From Solimonas sp. (lineage in GTDB: Bacteria > Pseudomonadota > Gammaproteobacteria > Nevskiales > Nevskiaceae), in contig JASBRP010000022.1 in assembly GCA_030149365.1 (NCBI GenBank), forward strand, positions 1 to 64,000: a DNA stretch of 64,000 nucleotides, read 5' to 3'. Position numbers and translations under genes: made by a program. Under the pieces are notes generated by a model. That model saw only the letters and a program-made list of their open reading frames with translations, did no database searches and had not been told where the DNA came from. Of this stretch, positions 37,936-47,500 are shown one piece after another; position 1 is the first letter of the stretch, and the number at the start of each line of letters is the position of its first letter.

Positions 37936-39098
37936 GTCACCGCCCTCAGGCCGTCGACGATGCGCACGCGACTGCTGTTCCAGGCCGGTGCCAGCGCGGC
38001 ACAGATGCCGATCAGCAGCGAGGATGCCACCTGCAGCGCCAGGGTCACCGGCGTCACGGTGAAGACCAGGAACAGATCGCGCGTGGCGCTGAAGAAAGCC
38101 TCTGCCAGGGGAAAGGTCAGGGCTACGCCCAGCAATCCCCCGGCCAGGGACATGCTCAGCGACTCGCCCAGGATCAGTATCGACACGAAGCGGTCGCTGA
38201 AACCCAGTGCCTTGAGCGTGGCGTATTCGCGCATGCGCTCGCGCGCGGCCATCGCCATGGTGTTGGCCATCACCGCCATGATGATCAGGATCACCACGTA
38301 GGCCACGGTCTGGATCGCCACGAGGATCGTGTCCACCATGGCGATGAAGCCGAGCTGGAAGGCCTTCTGGGTCTCGGTGCGGGTCTCGGCCAGGGAATTG
38401 CGGAAACCGCTGTCGATGGCCGCGGACACGGCCGCCGAGGCACCGGGGTCCTTGATGTTGATCACGAACACGCCAACACGATCTGCCAGCGACGGCAGCA
38501 CGGCCTTGATCTTCTCGTTGACGTAGCCCCAGTGCAGCAGGAACTGGCCCTCGTCGACCTTGTCGTCCGCGCCCTGGTAGACGCCACGGATGGTGAAGCT
38601 CCAGGTGCCGGGATAGATCGTGCCCTTCAGCGGCACCTGGTCGCCGATCTTCCAGCCGTTCTTGAGCATGGTCTTGCGGCCGACGATAACGCCGCGCCGG
38701 TCACGCTTGAAGGCCGCCAGTTGTTCCGGCGGCACGACGAACTCGGGATAGACGTCGAAGTAGGTCTCGGCGTCCACCGCGAACTGCGGGAAGAAGTGCT
38801 TCTCGTCGATGTAGATGCCGCCGAACCAGATCGCCCAGGTGACGTCCTTCACCCCCGGCACGCGGCGGATGCGCTCGCCGTAGGTCACCGGCAGCGAGAA
38901 GCTCAGCGAGGCCTCGGCGCGGGTGATCAGGCGTGCCGAGGAGCTGAGCTCGGCACCAGCGTACCAGGAGTCCACCACGGTGCGCAGTAGTCCGAAGGAC
39001 ACGATGGCCACCGCGATGCCGGCGATGGTCAGGCCGGTGCGCAGGCGGTGCCGCCACATGTTCTTGCTGGCGAGGCGGAACACATAGGAAGCCATCAT
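37932..39098 (-). CDS. FtsX/MacB-type ABC transporter permease 2
   Basis: 388 residues, related in topology to permease 1 but longer in the periplasmic domain, with RMREYATLKALGFSDRFVSI before the last helices. The two different permeases could form a heterodimer with one ATPase. The start MMASYVFRLASKNMWRHRLR at 39098 lies 2 bp after the ATPase stop; in-frame sequence further upstream reads the ATPase gene in another phase. Confidence 0.9.
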   Translation of the reverse strand: MMASYVFRLASKNMWRHRLRTGLTIAGIAVAIVSFGLLRTVVDSWYAGAELSSSARLITRAEASLSFSLPVTYGERIRRVPGVKDVTWAIWFGGIYIDEKHFFPQFAVDAETYFDVYPEFVVPPEQLAAFKRDRRGVIVGRKTMLKNGWKIGDQVPLKGTIYPGTWSFTIRGVYQGADDKVDEGQFLLHWGYVNEKIKAVLPSLADRVGVFVINIKDPGASAAVSAAIDSGFRNSLAETRTETQKAFQLGFIAMVDTILVAIQTVAYVVILIIMAVMANTMAMAARERMREYATLKALGFSDRFVSILILGESLSMSLAGGLLGVALTFPLAEAFFSATRDLFLVFTVTPVTLALQVASSLLIGICAALAPAWNSSRVRIVDGLRAVT

Positions 39099-39100
39099 GG

Positions 39101-39795
<695 letters not shown>

Positions 39796-39796
<1 letters not shown>

Positions 39797-41010
39797 TACT
39801 TCGCTGCCGCCAGCTTGACGTGCTTGCCGTCGCGCAGGCTGCCGGGGTTCAGCACCAGGGTATCGCCGGTCTTCAGCTCGCCCTGGATCTCGCGCACGCC
39901 GCCGAGCTGCACGCCGGCCTTGACCGGCACCTCGCGCACCCGGCCCTCGGTGTCCACCACGTAGACGCGGCTTTCGGCGCCCTCGCCCACGATGGCCTCC
40001 GGGTTGGCGGCCAGCACCGGCTTCTGGCTGGCCACGTCCACGGCCTGCGACAGGAAGCCGACGCGGGCGCTCATGTCCGGCAGGATGCTGGGGTCGGTGT
40101 CCAGGATGCGCACCTTGGTGGTAACGGTGGCGCTGGAGCGGTTGACCGCCGGCACCACCACGCTGACCTCGCCGCGGTAGCGGCGGTCCGGAAAGGCGTC
40201 GAGCACAATCTCGCAGGGCTGGCCCACCTTGATCGAGGCCAGCGAGGACTCCGAGACCTCGGCATCCACCTCCAGCGTGCTCATGTCGGCCATCACCACC
40301 ACCGCGCCCTTGGCGTCTGCCGCCGAGGACAGCGGCGTGACGATGTCGCCGACGTTGGCGGAGCGCGAGATCACCACGCCGTCGAAGGGTGCACGGATCT
40401 GGGTGTACTCCACGCCACTGCGCGCGTATTCCTCGTTGGCCTTGGCGGCATCCAGCGCCGCCTTGGCGCTGGCCTGGCTGGCCACGGCGCGGGCGTGGCG
40501 CGACTTGGCGTCCTGCATATTGAGCAGGGAGACCAGCTTCTTCTTGAACAACACGTTGAAGCGCTCGAGATTGCGCTGGGCATCCTCCAGCTCGTTCTGC
40601 GCCGTGGTCAGGGCCGCCGCGGCCACGGCGGTGTTCGCCGCCGCCGCGCGGAAGGTGGCTTCCACGTCGCGGCTTTCCAGGCGCGCCACCACGGTGCCTT
40701 CCTTGACGGTGTCGCCCTCGCTGACGCCCAGCCATTCGACACGGCCGGTGCCCTTGGAAGCCACGGCCGCCTTGCGGCGCGCCACGACGTAGCCGGTGGA
40801 GTTCAGCAGCAGGTACTGCTGCGAGGGCCAGGCCGTGACCACCTGGGTGGTCTGCACCGGCGCCGCCGAGGGCACCAGCACGTAGATCAACAGCAGGACG
40901 CCGGCGCCGATCAGCAGGTGCTTGCGCTGCAGCCCGCGCTTGCCCGAGGCCTTGGGCGCGGCCTTGCCGTCGCGGTTGACCCGCAGTTTGCCCAGATCGA
41001 TGTCGTTCAA
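39796..41010 (-). CDS. Membrane fusion protein (MacA/HlyD/DevB-like periplasmic adaptor)
   Basis: 404-residue adaptor with a cytoplasmic N-terminus and one membrane helix (about 31-46), then a lipoyl half-motif (KAAVASKGTGRVEWLGVSEG), a coiled-coil hairpin (about 125-195), the second lipoyl half (YTQIRAPFDGVVI) and beta-barrel domains. It would bridge the inner-membrane MacB-type ABC proteins and the TolC-like channel. Its start overlaps the PapA-like gene stop by four bases. Confidence 0.9.
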
Positions 41011-42224
41011 GTCGTCAGTCCTGCTTTGGTGAAGTGCTGCTGGTAGGCGGCCACCAGTTCATCGAGCTGGCCGCGGTGGTTGTAGGCGGCGGGCGCGGAG
41101 AAGCTGATGACGGTGAAATCCGGGTAGTTCAGGAACACGGTGTTGAGCTTGCCCACGGCGCCGGGGATGCCATAGATCATCGAGGCCTGGAAGCCGGGGA
41201 AGCTGAAGGCCTCGGCCTTCATGTTGCCCATCGACACCACGCCGCCGGTGGGCAGGCCGGGGTTGACGGTGTACAGCACCGTGTCGATCTTGGGACGCAG
41301 CTGGCGCACCATGAACCAGATCGGCAGCCACAGCAGGATGCGCACGCCGGGGAACTGGCGGCAGTCGGCGAAGGCGCGAAGGCGCTGGTTGAGCTGCTGC
41401 ACCAGGGTCCGGGGAGTCGATTCCTCTGGCACCGTCAGGCGCAGGTAACCGGTGAGGTTGCCGATGCCCATCTCGTCAGTGCGCAGCCCGCGATAGTCCA
41501 CCGGAATGGTGAAGCCGACTTCGCCGGGCTCGCGGCGGCGCGCCCAGTCGGCCAGGAACAGGGCCGTCTTGGGCAGCAGCTGCGAGACGTTGTTGCCGAT
41601 CACGGCGCGGCGCCAGACATAGCTCAGCGTCTCGCGGCCGCTCTCGGCCGGCGCCAGTACCGGGATGCAGGATACCGGCGGTGTCTGGGGCTCCTCGGGC
41701 ACGCTCTGCTTGTGCTGTGCCTGCACGTCCAGGTCGGTCAGCGTCGACGAGGAACCCTGCAGCGGCTCGCCGCGCATCACGCGGCAGACCTCGTTGACCC
41801 AGTGCAGGAAGCCGCGGCCGTCGATGGCGGCATGCAGCGTGCGGAACACCAGGCGCGTGCGGCCGTCACGACAGGGCACGACCAGCACGTCGGCCACCGG
41901 ACCGCCGCGCAAGGCGTCCAGGCGCTGCTGCAGGAAGGGCGCGCCCTGCTCGCTGTTGCCGTCCCAGTCCGCCAGCGGCATGGCCCGCACCTGCGGCGCG
42001 ACGCCGCTGTCCACCCAGCGGCAGAAGCCGAGGAAGCCACGCAGGCGCACGCGGATCGCCGGATTGGCCTCGGCAGCCTGGTCCACGGCGCGTTGCAGCG
42101 CCACGGCGTCGACCGTGCCCTCGCCTTCGAGGATGCCATCAACGTGGTAGCGGTAGACCTCGTTGAGTACCAACGAGTAGCGCTCCAGCGCCGAGACGCG
42201 GCGGACGTAACGGGGGGACTTCAT
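41007..42224 (-). CDS. Condensation-domain (PapA-like) acyltransferase 2
   Basis: 405 residues, homologous in plan to the acyltransferase at 35.5 kb: N-terminal strand-rich domain, HxxxDG motif as HAAIDGRG (His131, Asp135), C-terminal FSFPGF segment. Both keep the catalytic His. The chosen start MKSPRYVRRV (42224) has GGAG six bases upstream, five codons inside the longest frame. Two such enzymes in one operon suggest two acyl chains, or acyl transfer to two positions, of a glycolipid. Confidence 0.82.
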   Translation of the reverse strand: MKSPRYVRRVSALERYSLVLNEVYRYHVDGILEGEGTVDAVALQRAVDQAAEANPAIRVRLRGFLGFCRWVDSGVAPQVRAMPLADWDGNSEQGAPFLQQRLDALRGGPVADVLVVPCRDGRTRLVFRTLHAAIDGRGFLHWVNEVCRVMRGEPLQGSSSTLTDLDVQAQHKQSVPEEPQTPPVSCIPVLAPAESGRETLSYVWRRAVIGNNVSQLLPKTALFLADWARRREPGEVGFTIPVDYRGLRTDEMGIGNLTGYLRLTVPEESTPRTLVQQLNQRLRAFADCRQFPGVRILLWLPIWFMVRQLRPKIDTVLYTVNPGLPTGGVVSMGNMKAEAFSFPGFQASMIYGIPGAVGKLNTVFLNYPDFTVISFSAPAAYNHRGQLDELVAAYQQHFTKAGLTT

Positions 42225-42252
42225 GTCTGCTCCGGGCATTTTCTTGTCGTTA

Positions 42253-43041
42253 TCAGGCGGCGATGTCGAGTGCGGGGGCGCCGCCGGCCGACAGGAAGCG
42301 GTCGACCAGGATGCGCAGCGCCGACGGCGATTCCTCGATGACGTAATGGCCGCAGTCCAGCAACTCGAGCTGTGCCTGCGGCAACGTGCGCTGCAGGTGC
42401 AGGCCGGCCGCCAGGCAAGGCGAATGGCAGCCGTAGACCAGCAGCACCGGCCGGCGCAGCGCGGCCAGGTCGGCGTCCGGCTCGGAGGCCATCTCCAGCA
42501 CGTCGCGCATCAGCGTGGAGCCGAAGAACAGCGCCGACAGGCGCTGGTGCAGTCGCTCGCGGCGGCGACCGCTGAGACCACCCAGGTGGTTCTCGACGTA
42601 GTCCGCCAGTGCGGCCGGCGAGGTCACGCCCAGCAGGCTGGGGGCGACGTAGTCGCGTGCCGGCATCGGTGCGTCCACCAGCACCAGGCGACGCAACTGG
42701 TGCGGATGACGCAAGGCGAAGCGCAGCGCCACCAGGGCGCCCATGCTGTGGCCGACCAGGTCCACTGGTTGGCCGGCGAGACCATGGTGCGCGATCACCG
42801 CCTGCAGGTCCGCCGCCTGGCTGTCAAGGTCGAAGCCCGAGCCCGGGATGCTGCTGCCGCCGTGGCCGCGCTGGTCGTACAGCACCACGCGGCGCTCGCC
42901 GGACAGCGGCGTCGCCACCGACGAATACCAGCTCGCCATGTTGCCGGACACCAGGCCGTGCAGCATCACCACGGCCGAGCCCTTGTCGCGCCCGAGTTCC
43001 ATCGATGACAACTCGGCGCCGTTGACGGAGATCATTTGCAT
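42253..43041 (-). CDS. Alpha/beta hydrolase (possible thioesterase)
   Basis: 262 residues, alpha/beta hydrolase fold with oxyanion HGL near residue 28, nucleophile Ser99 in GHSMGAL, a later Asp and the C-terminal His in CGHYVIEESP. No signal peptide, so cytosolic. Within the operon it could release the finished chain from ACP or trim a product; this is inferred from position only. GAGGTGGC lies upstream of the ATG, 2 bp after the glycosyltransferase stop. Confidence 0.83.
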   Translation of the reverse strand: MQMISVNGAELSSMELGRDKGSAVVMLHGLVSGNMASWYSSVATPLSGERRVVLYDQRGHGGSSIPGSGFDLDSQAADLQAVIAHHGLAGQPVDLVGHSMGALVALRFALRHPHQLRRLVLVDAPMPARDYVAPSLLGVTSPAALADYVENHLGGLSGRRRERLHQRLSALFFGSTLMRDVLEMASEPDADLAALRRPVLLVYGCHSPCLAAGLHLQRTLPQAQLELLDCGHYVIEESPSALRILVDRFLSAGGAPALDIAA

Positions 43042-43043
43042 GA

Positions 43044-44225
43044 CTAAGCCACCTCCAGGGAAGCCGGCGCCGCGACTGCGAGCGCCAGGATGATTCGTGC
43101 CGCGCCGGAAGCACCCGGGGCGGCCAGCAGTTCCTGCGACAGCCGCCGGGCGTTCTCCGCCAGCGACGGCGTTTCCAGCAAATTCACGATGGCGCTGCGC
43201 ATCGCCGCGGGCGTGACCTTGCCCTGGCGCGCGAACAGCGCGGCGCCGGCATCGATGACCTGGCGCGCGATCACCGGCTGGTCGTCGCGGATCGGCGCCA
43301 CGATCATCGGCAGGCCGCAGCTCAGCGCCTCGCAGACGGTGTTGTGCCCGGCGTGACAGATCACGCCGTCGACCCGGCGCAGCAGCTCGGTCTGCGGCAC
43401 GTAGCCCCGCACCAGCACGTTGTCCGGCGCACCCGCTGCCAGTGATTCCGGTGCCACCAGCACCGCCTGCACCTGCGGCAGGCCGGCCACCGCTTCCATC
43501 ACCACCTCGAAGAAGCGCGTGTCGCGATCGCGGCTGACGGTGCCCAGCGACACCAGCAGCTTGCGCCGGTCCTCGCGCAGCCAGTCCCAGGGGAACTCGA
43601 CCTGCCGGCGCCCCTCGCCGCGCACCGGGCCGACGAAGGCATAGGGTGCCTCGACGCGGGCGTGGCGGTCACCCGGCAGGGTCTCGATGGAGAACACGAT
43701 GACCCGGTGCGGCGAGAAGTCCGGCCGCCCCACGATCAGGGCCTGCGGCAGGTAGCGCCGCTGCAGCGCCAGGTATTGCTCGGCCACCCAGGCATCCAGC
43801 ACCGGCGACATCTTCAGGATCGACGCCGAGGTGGTGACCTGGCTGACCCAGGGAATGCCGAGCTTGCGCGCCACCAGGGCGCCGCCCAGCATCTGGTGGT
43901 CCACCACCATGGCGTCCGGCACGAAGTCGCGCACCGCGGCTTCCATCGGCGCCAGCACGCGCTCGGCCAGCGGCAGCGCGTAGTCCTCGAAGAACAGGCG
44001 CACGCTCTCCAGGCCGCGGACCTGCGGGGCGGCGATGCCCGGATCGGCGCCATCGCCGTGGTCCAGGGCGTAGACGCGCGCGCCCTCCGGCAGCTTGTCG
44101 CCGATCTGCGCCGCGTGCACCGCCCAGGCCACGTCATGCCCCTCGCGGGACAGCGCGTCGGCCACGGCCAGCGCCGGGTTCAGGTGCCCGGTCAGCGGAG
44201 GGACAGTGAAGAGGATGCGCGCCAT
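43044..44225 (-). CDS. GT1-type glycosyltransferase (UGT/MGT-like)
   Basis: 393-residue GT-B enzyme. The N-terminus ILFTVPPLTGHLNPALAVAD carries the acceptor-side His of family GT1. The C-terminal donor site has VDGVICHAGHNTVCEALSCG and MIVAPIRDDQPVIARQV. Such enzymes attach hexose, rhamnose or uronic acid from a nucleotide sugar to hydrophobic aglycones. In the operon it probably glycosylates the hydroxy-acyl/polyketide product. It follows the ACP gene by 9 bp. Confidence 0.9.
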   Translation of the reverse strand: MARILFTVPPLTGHLNPALAVADALSREGHDVAWAVHAAQIGDKLPEGARVYALDHGDGADPGIAAPQVRGLESVRLFFEDYALPLAERVLAPMEAAVRDFVPDAMVVDHQMLGGALVARKLGIPWVSQVTTSASILKMSPVLDAWVAEQYLALQRRYLPQALIVGRPDFSPHRVIVFSIETLPGDRHARVEAPYAFVGPVRGEGRRQVEFPWDWLREDRRKLLVSLGTVSRDRDTRFFEVVMEAVAGLPQVQAVLVAPESLAAGAPDNVLVRGYVPQTELLRRVDGVICHAGHNTVCEALSCGLPMIVAPIRDDQPVIARQVIDAGAALFARQGKVTPAAMRSAIVNLLETPSLAENARRLSQELLAAPGASGAARIILALAVAAPASLEVA

Positions 44226-44234
44226 GGTCCGGGC

Positions 44235-44522
44235 TCAGGCCTCCGGCACCGCGCCGGCGATGAAGGCCGCCAGTTCGCCGACCGACAGGCCGATCAGTTC
44301 GTGGATGCTCTTGCCGGACAGCCAGCCAACGATATCCAGTTGCGTGCCATAGTGCGCCTGGATGGCGTCGGCGATCTTCACGAACTCGATGCTCTCGATC
44401 TCCAGGTCCGTGTTGAAACGGGTCTCGCCGTCGATCTCGAAGTCCTGGATCCAGTCCTCGTTGATGGTGCTGCGGATCTTGCCGATCACCAGCGCCTGGA
44501 TATCGTCGTAGTGCTTGCTCAT
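44235..44522 (-). CDS. Stand-alone acyl carrier protein
   Basis: 95-residue acidic protein with the ACP four-helix pattern. The phosphopantetheine Ser is Ser44 in DLEIESIEFV, where the usual DSL is replaced by ESI. It lies between synthase 2 and the glycosyltransferase. It could be the donor carrier for the PapA-like acyltransferases or a third chain-carrying ACP. AGGAC precedes the ATG. Confidence 0.88.
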   Translation of the reverse strand: MSKHYDDIQALVIGKIRSTINEDWIQDFEIDGETRFNTDLEIESIEFVKIADAIQAHYGTQLDIVGWLSGKSIHELIGLSVGELAAFIAGAVPEA

Positions 44523-44552
44523 CTTGTTGTTGTCCTGAATGTCGTCCGGTTC

Positions 44553-47500
44553 TCAGCCCTGCACCGCTTCGGCCATCGCGCCCTGCTGCGCCTGCGCCGC
44601 GGGCAGGCTCCAGCCGACGATGCAGTCACGCAGCGGATGGGTGACCACCCAATGGCCGTTGACGCGCAGGCAGTCGCCATCGCGGGCTTCGATCACGTAG
44701 TCCCGGGGCTTGCCCTGCAGGCCGGTGCCGGCGGCCTTGGCCGCCACTTCCTTGGCAACCCAGCCGCGGGTGTATTCGGCGTCCGCGTCGGCACCCGCCA
44801 GCAGCGCCAGTTCCCCCGGGGAAAAGGCCATTTCCAGGAAGCCCGGCTCGCGCGGCTCGATGCGTTCCAGGTCGATGCCCACTGCTTGCTCGCCGACGAT
44901 GGCCACGGCCAGGTTGCCCTTGTGCGCCAGCGAGACCTGCAGACCCTGCGGCAGCGTGGCGGTGACGTTGGCCCGCAGTTGTGGCGCGCCGGCCTCGTCG
45001 TTGACCACGGTGAATTCCTGCGGCCATACCGCTTCGGTGCCGCGCTCGCGCTGCAGCCAGGCCCGCACGGCGTCCTTGGCGGCGACGCGGCCGGCCAGCC
45101 ACTGGCGGCGGCGACGCGGCGAGAGCGCGTCGTAGGCGGCGCGCTCGCTGGCGCTGAGATAGCGGCGGCTGATGTAGTCGCGCAGGATCGCGGTGTCGTA
45201 GCGGTCCTCGAACAGCGCGACATTGGGCGGCACGAACTGCGAGGCCTGCAGCTGCGACAGCTTACGGCTAGCGACCCAGAAAGCCTTGTCCATCTGGTAA
45301 CGGCGCGTGCGCCAGCCCTGGATGGCGATGCGCAGGCGCCCCTGGGCGTCGCGTAACTGGTGGTCGGTGACGCAGTTGAGGGCGTCCAACTCCACGATGC
45401 GGACCTGGGCCTGCAGTTCTTCGCCTGGCGACGGATCCGGCGCGAAGAAGCGGATGGAATCGACGCCGATCGGCATTGCCAGGCAGTCCTGCGGCTGCTC
45501 CATGACCCAGTAGCCGGCAAGCTGGCCCATGTTGTCCAGCAGCGCACCCTTGCCCTCCGGCACGCGCAGGCGGCCGTCGATACCGTTGCTGCCGATGCCC
45601 TGGAACGCGGCCACGCCCTGGTAGGCCGGGCCATGGAACATCCAGCCCTCTCGGTAGAGCTCGGCGGCGGTCACGGCCGTGTCGCGCGGGGACTGCAGCG
45701 CTGCAGTCGCGGGCAGGTCGGCCGGCGGATATTCCGCCGCGACGCGCACCTCGGCCTTGAAGTAACCGACGATCTCGGTCTCGATGCGGTCGTCGGTAAC
45801 CCATTTCATGGTGATGTCGACGTTGAGCTGGCGCGAGACCGCCAGCCAGCTGTAGGCCTGGATGCGCGAGACCTCCACCACCTTGAAGGCCGGCAACGCC
45901 TCCTCCACGGCCTCGCGCACCAGCATGACCTCCATGGTCATCGGCACTACGGGATGGCGGTCGGCGACGATCGGCCAGCCGGGGCGCTGCGGGTAGAGCT
46001 CGTGGTCCCGGACGTAGGGAATGGTCCGCTGGATGTCGAGCAGGCGCTGCACACGTCCCGGCAGCACCGGGCGAGCAGGATGCGAGGCAACGGCGATGGC
46101 ACCCTGCCCCCGATGCTGCTGCCAGGCCGCGAGCACCTCGCGGCCGGCGCGCTCGATGTCGGCCAAGGTATCGCGTACCAGGCGTCCCACCGGATCGTTG
46201 GCAGCGGCTGGCGGCAAGGTTCCGTCGGAAGTAGCGGCCAGCCGCGTGGGCAGCAGATGAGGCTCCAGCGGCTGCGCCATGCGCACCAGCGGCACGCCCA
46301 GTGCCAAGCGCCGGCTGCTGGCGCTGCGCGCAGCTTCGGCGGGTGCGGCCGGCAGCGGTGGCGCCGTCACCAGCAGGCGGGTATCGAAATGCGCGCCCTC
46401 GACCCATAGCGCCGCGCAAAGCTGCTGCAACTGCGCCATGCCGCCGCGTGCCTCGTGGTTGGCACGCAAGGCCAGGTGCGGATGGCCGGAGAGCGTGTCG
46501 TCGATGAAGCCGGTCAGCGAGCCGGTACCCACTTCGACGAACACGCGGAATCCCTGCTCGTACAGGTTCTCGGTCAGTTCGCGGAAGCGCACCGGCTGCA
46601 GCAGGTGATCCAGCGCCAGGCGGCGCTTGGCATCCATGTCCACGGGGAACGGCGCGGCACTGGTGGCCGACCACACCGGCACCATCGGCTCCGCCAGCTC
46701 CGCCGCGCCGAAGAATTCGCGGTACCAGTCCATGTGCTCGGCGAACAGCGGCGAGTGGAAGCCGGAGACGAAGGGCAGCACGTTGGCGAAGATCGCCGAC
46801 TCGCGCAGGCGCGCGGCGACCACGGCGATGGACTCGCGCGAGCCGCAGGCGATGACCTGGTGCGGGCAGTTGTCATGCGAGATCGCGATGCGCTCCAGGC
46901 CTTGCATCGCCGCCTTCAGGCGCGCCTCGTCGCAGGAGGCGGCGAGGAACTGCAGGTCCGGGAACTTCACCGCGTCGAAGTCCAGGCCCGCGTTGGTCCG
47001 GTCGGACAGGGCCTGGTCCATCATGCCGGCGCAGAGCATGGCGCTCCATTCACCGACGCTGTGCCCGGCGTAGGCATCGGCCTGGATGCCGAGTTCGCCC
47101 AGACGGTCGAACAGGTAGCGGTTGAAGCCCAGCAGGCCCACCACCATGCGGCTCAGCGAGAGGCTGGGGTCCTGTGGCTCGCAGTGCGGCGGCAGCGGCT
47201 TGCCGAAGTAGCCGGCGAGATCCGCCGCCTGCGGCTGGAAGCTGCTGTCCACGCCCGGGAAGACGAAGGCCAGCTTGCCGCCGCCTTCGCCCAACTGGCC
47301 GGCCGGCGAGAACCAGATCTGCTGGCGACCCGGCCAGGGTTTGCCGCTGGCCACGGCCTTGCGCGCGGTGGCCAGCTTCTTCGCGTCCGGCGCCAGCACC
47401 AGCAAGCGGCAACGGCCGGGCTGCGGCGTAGCATCGCGCTCGCCGGCGTCCAGGCGCGCCAGCAGTTGCGGCGGCGTGTCGGCCGACAGCATCAGCACCG

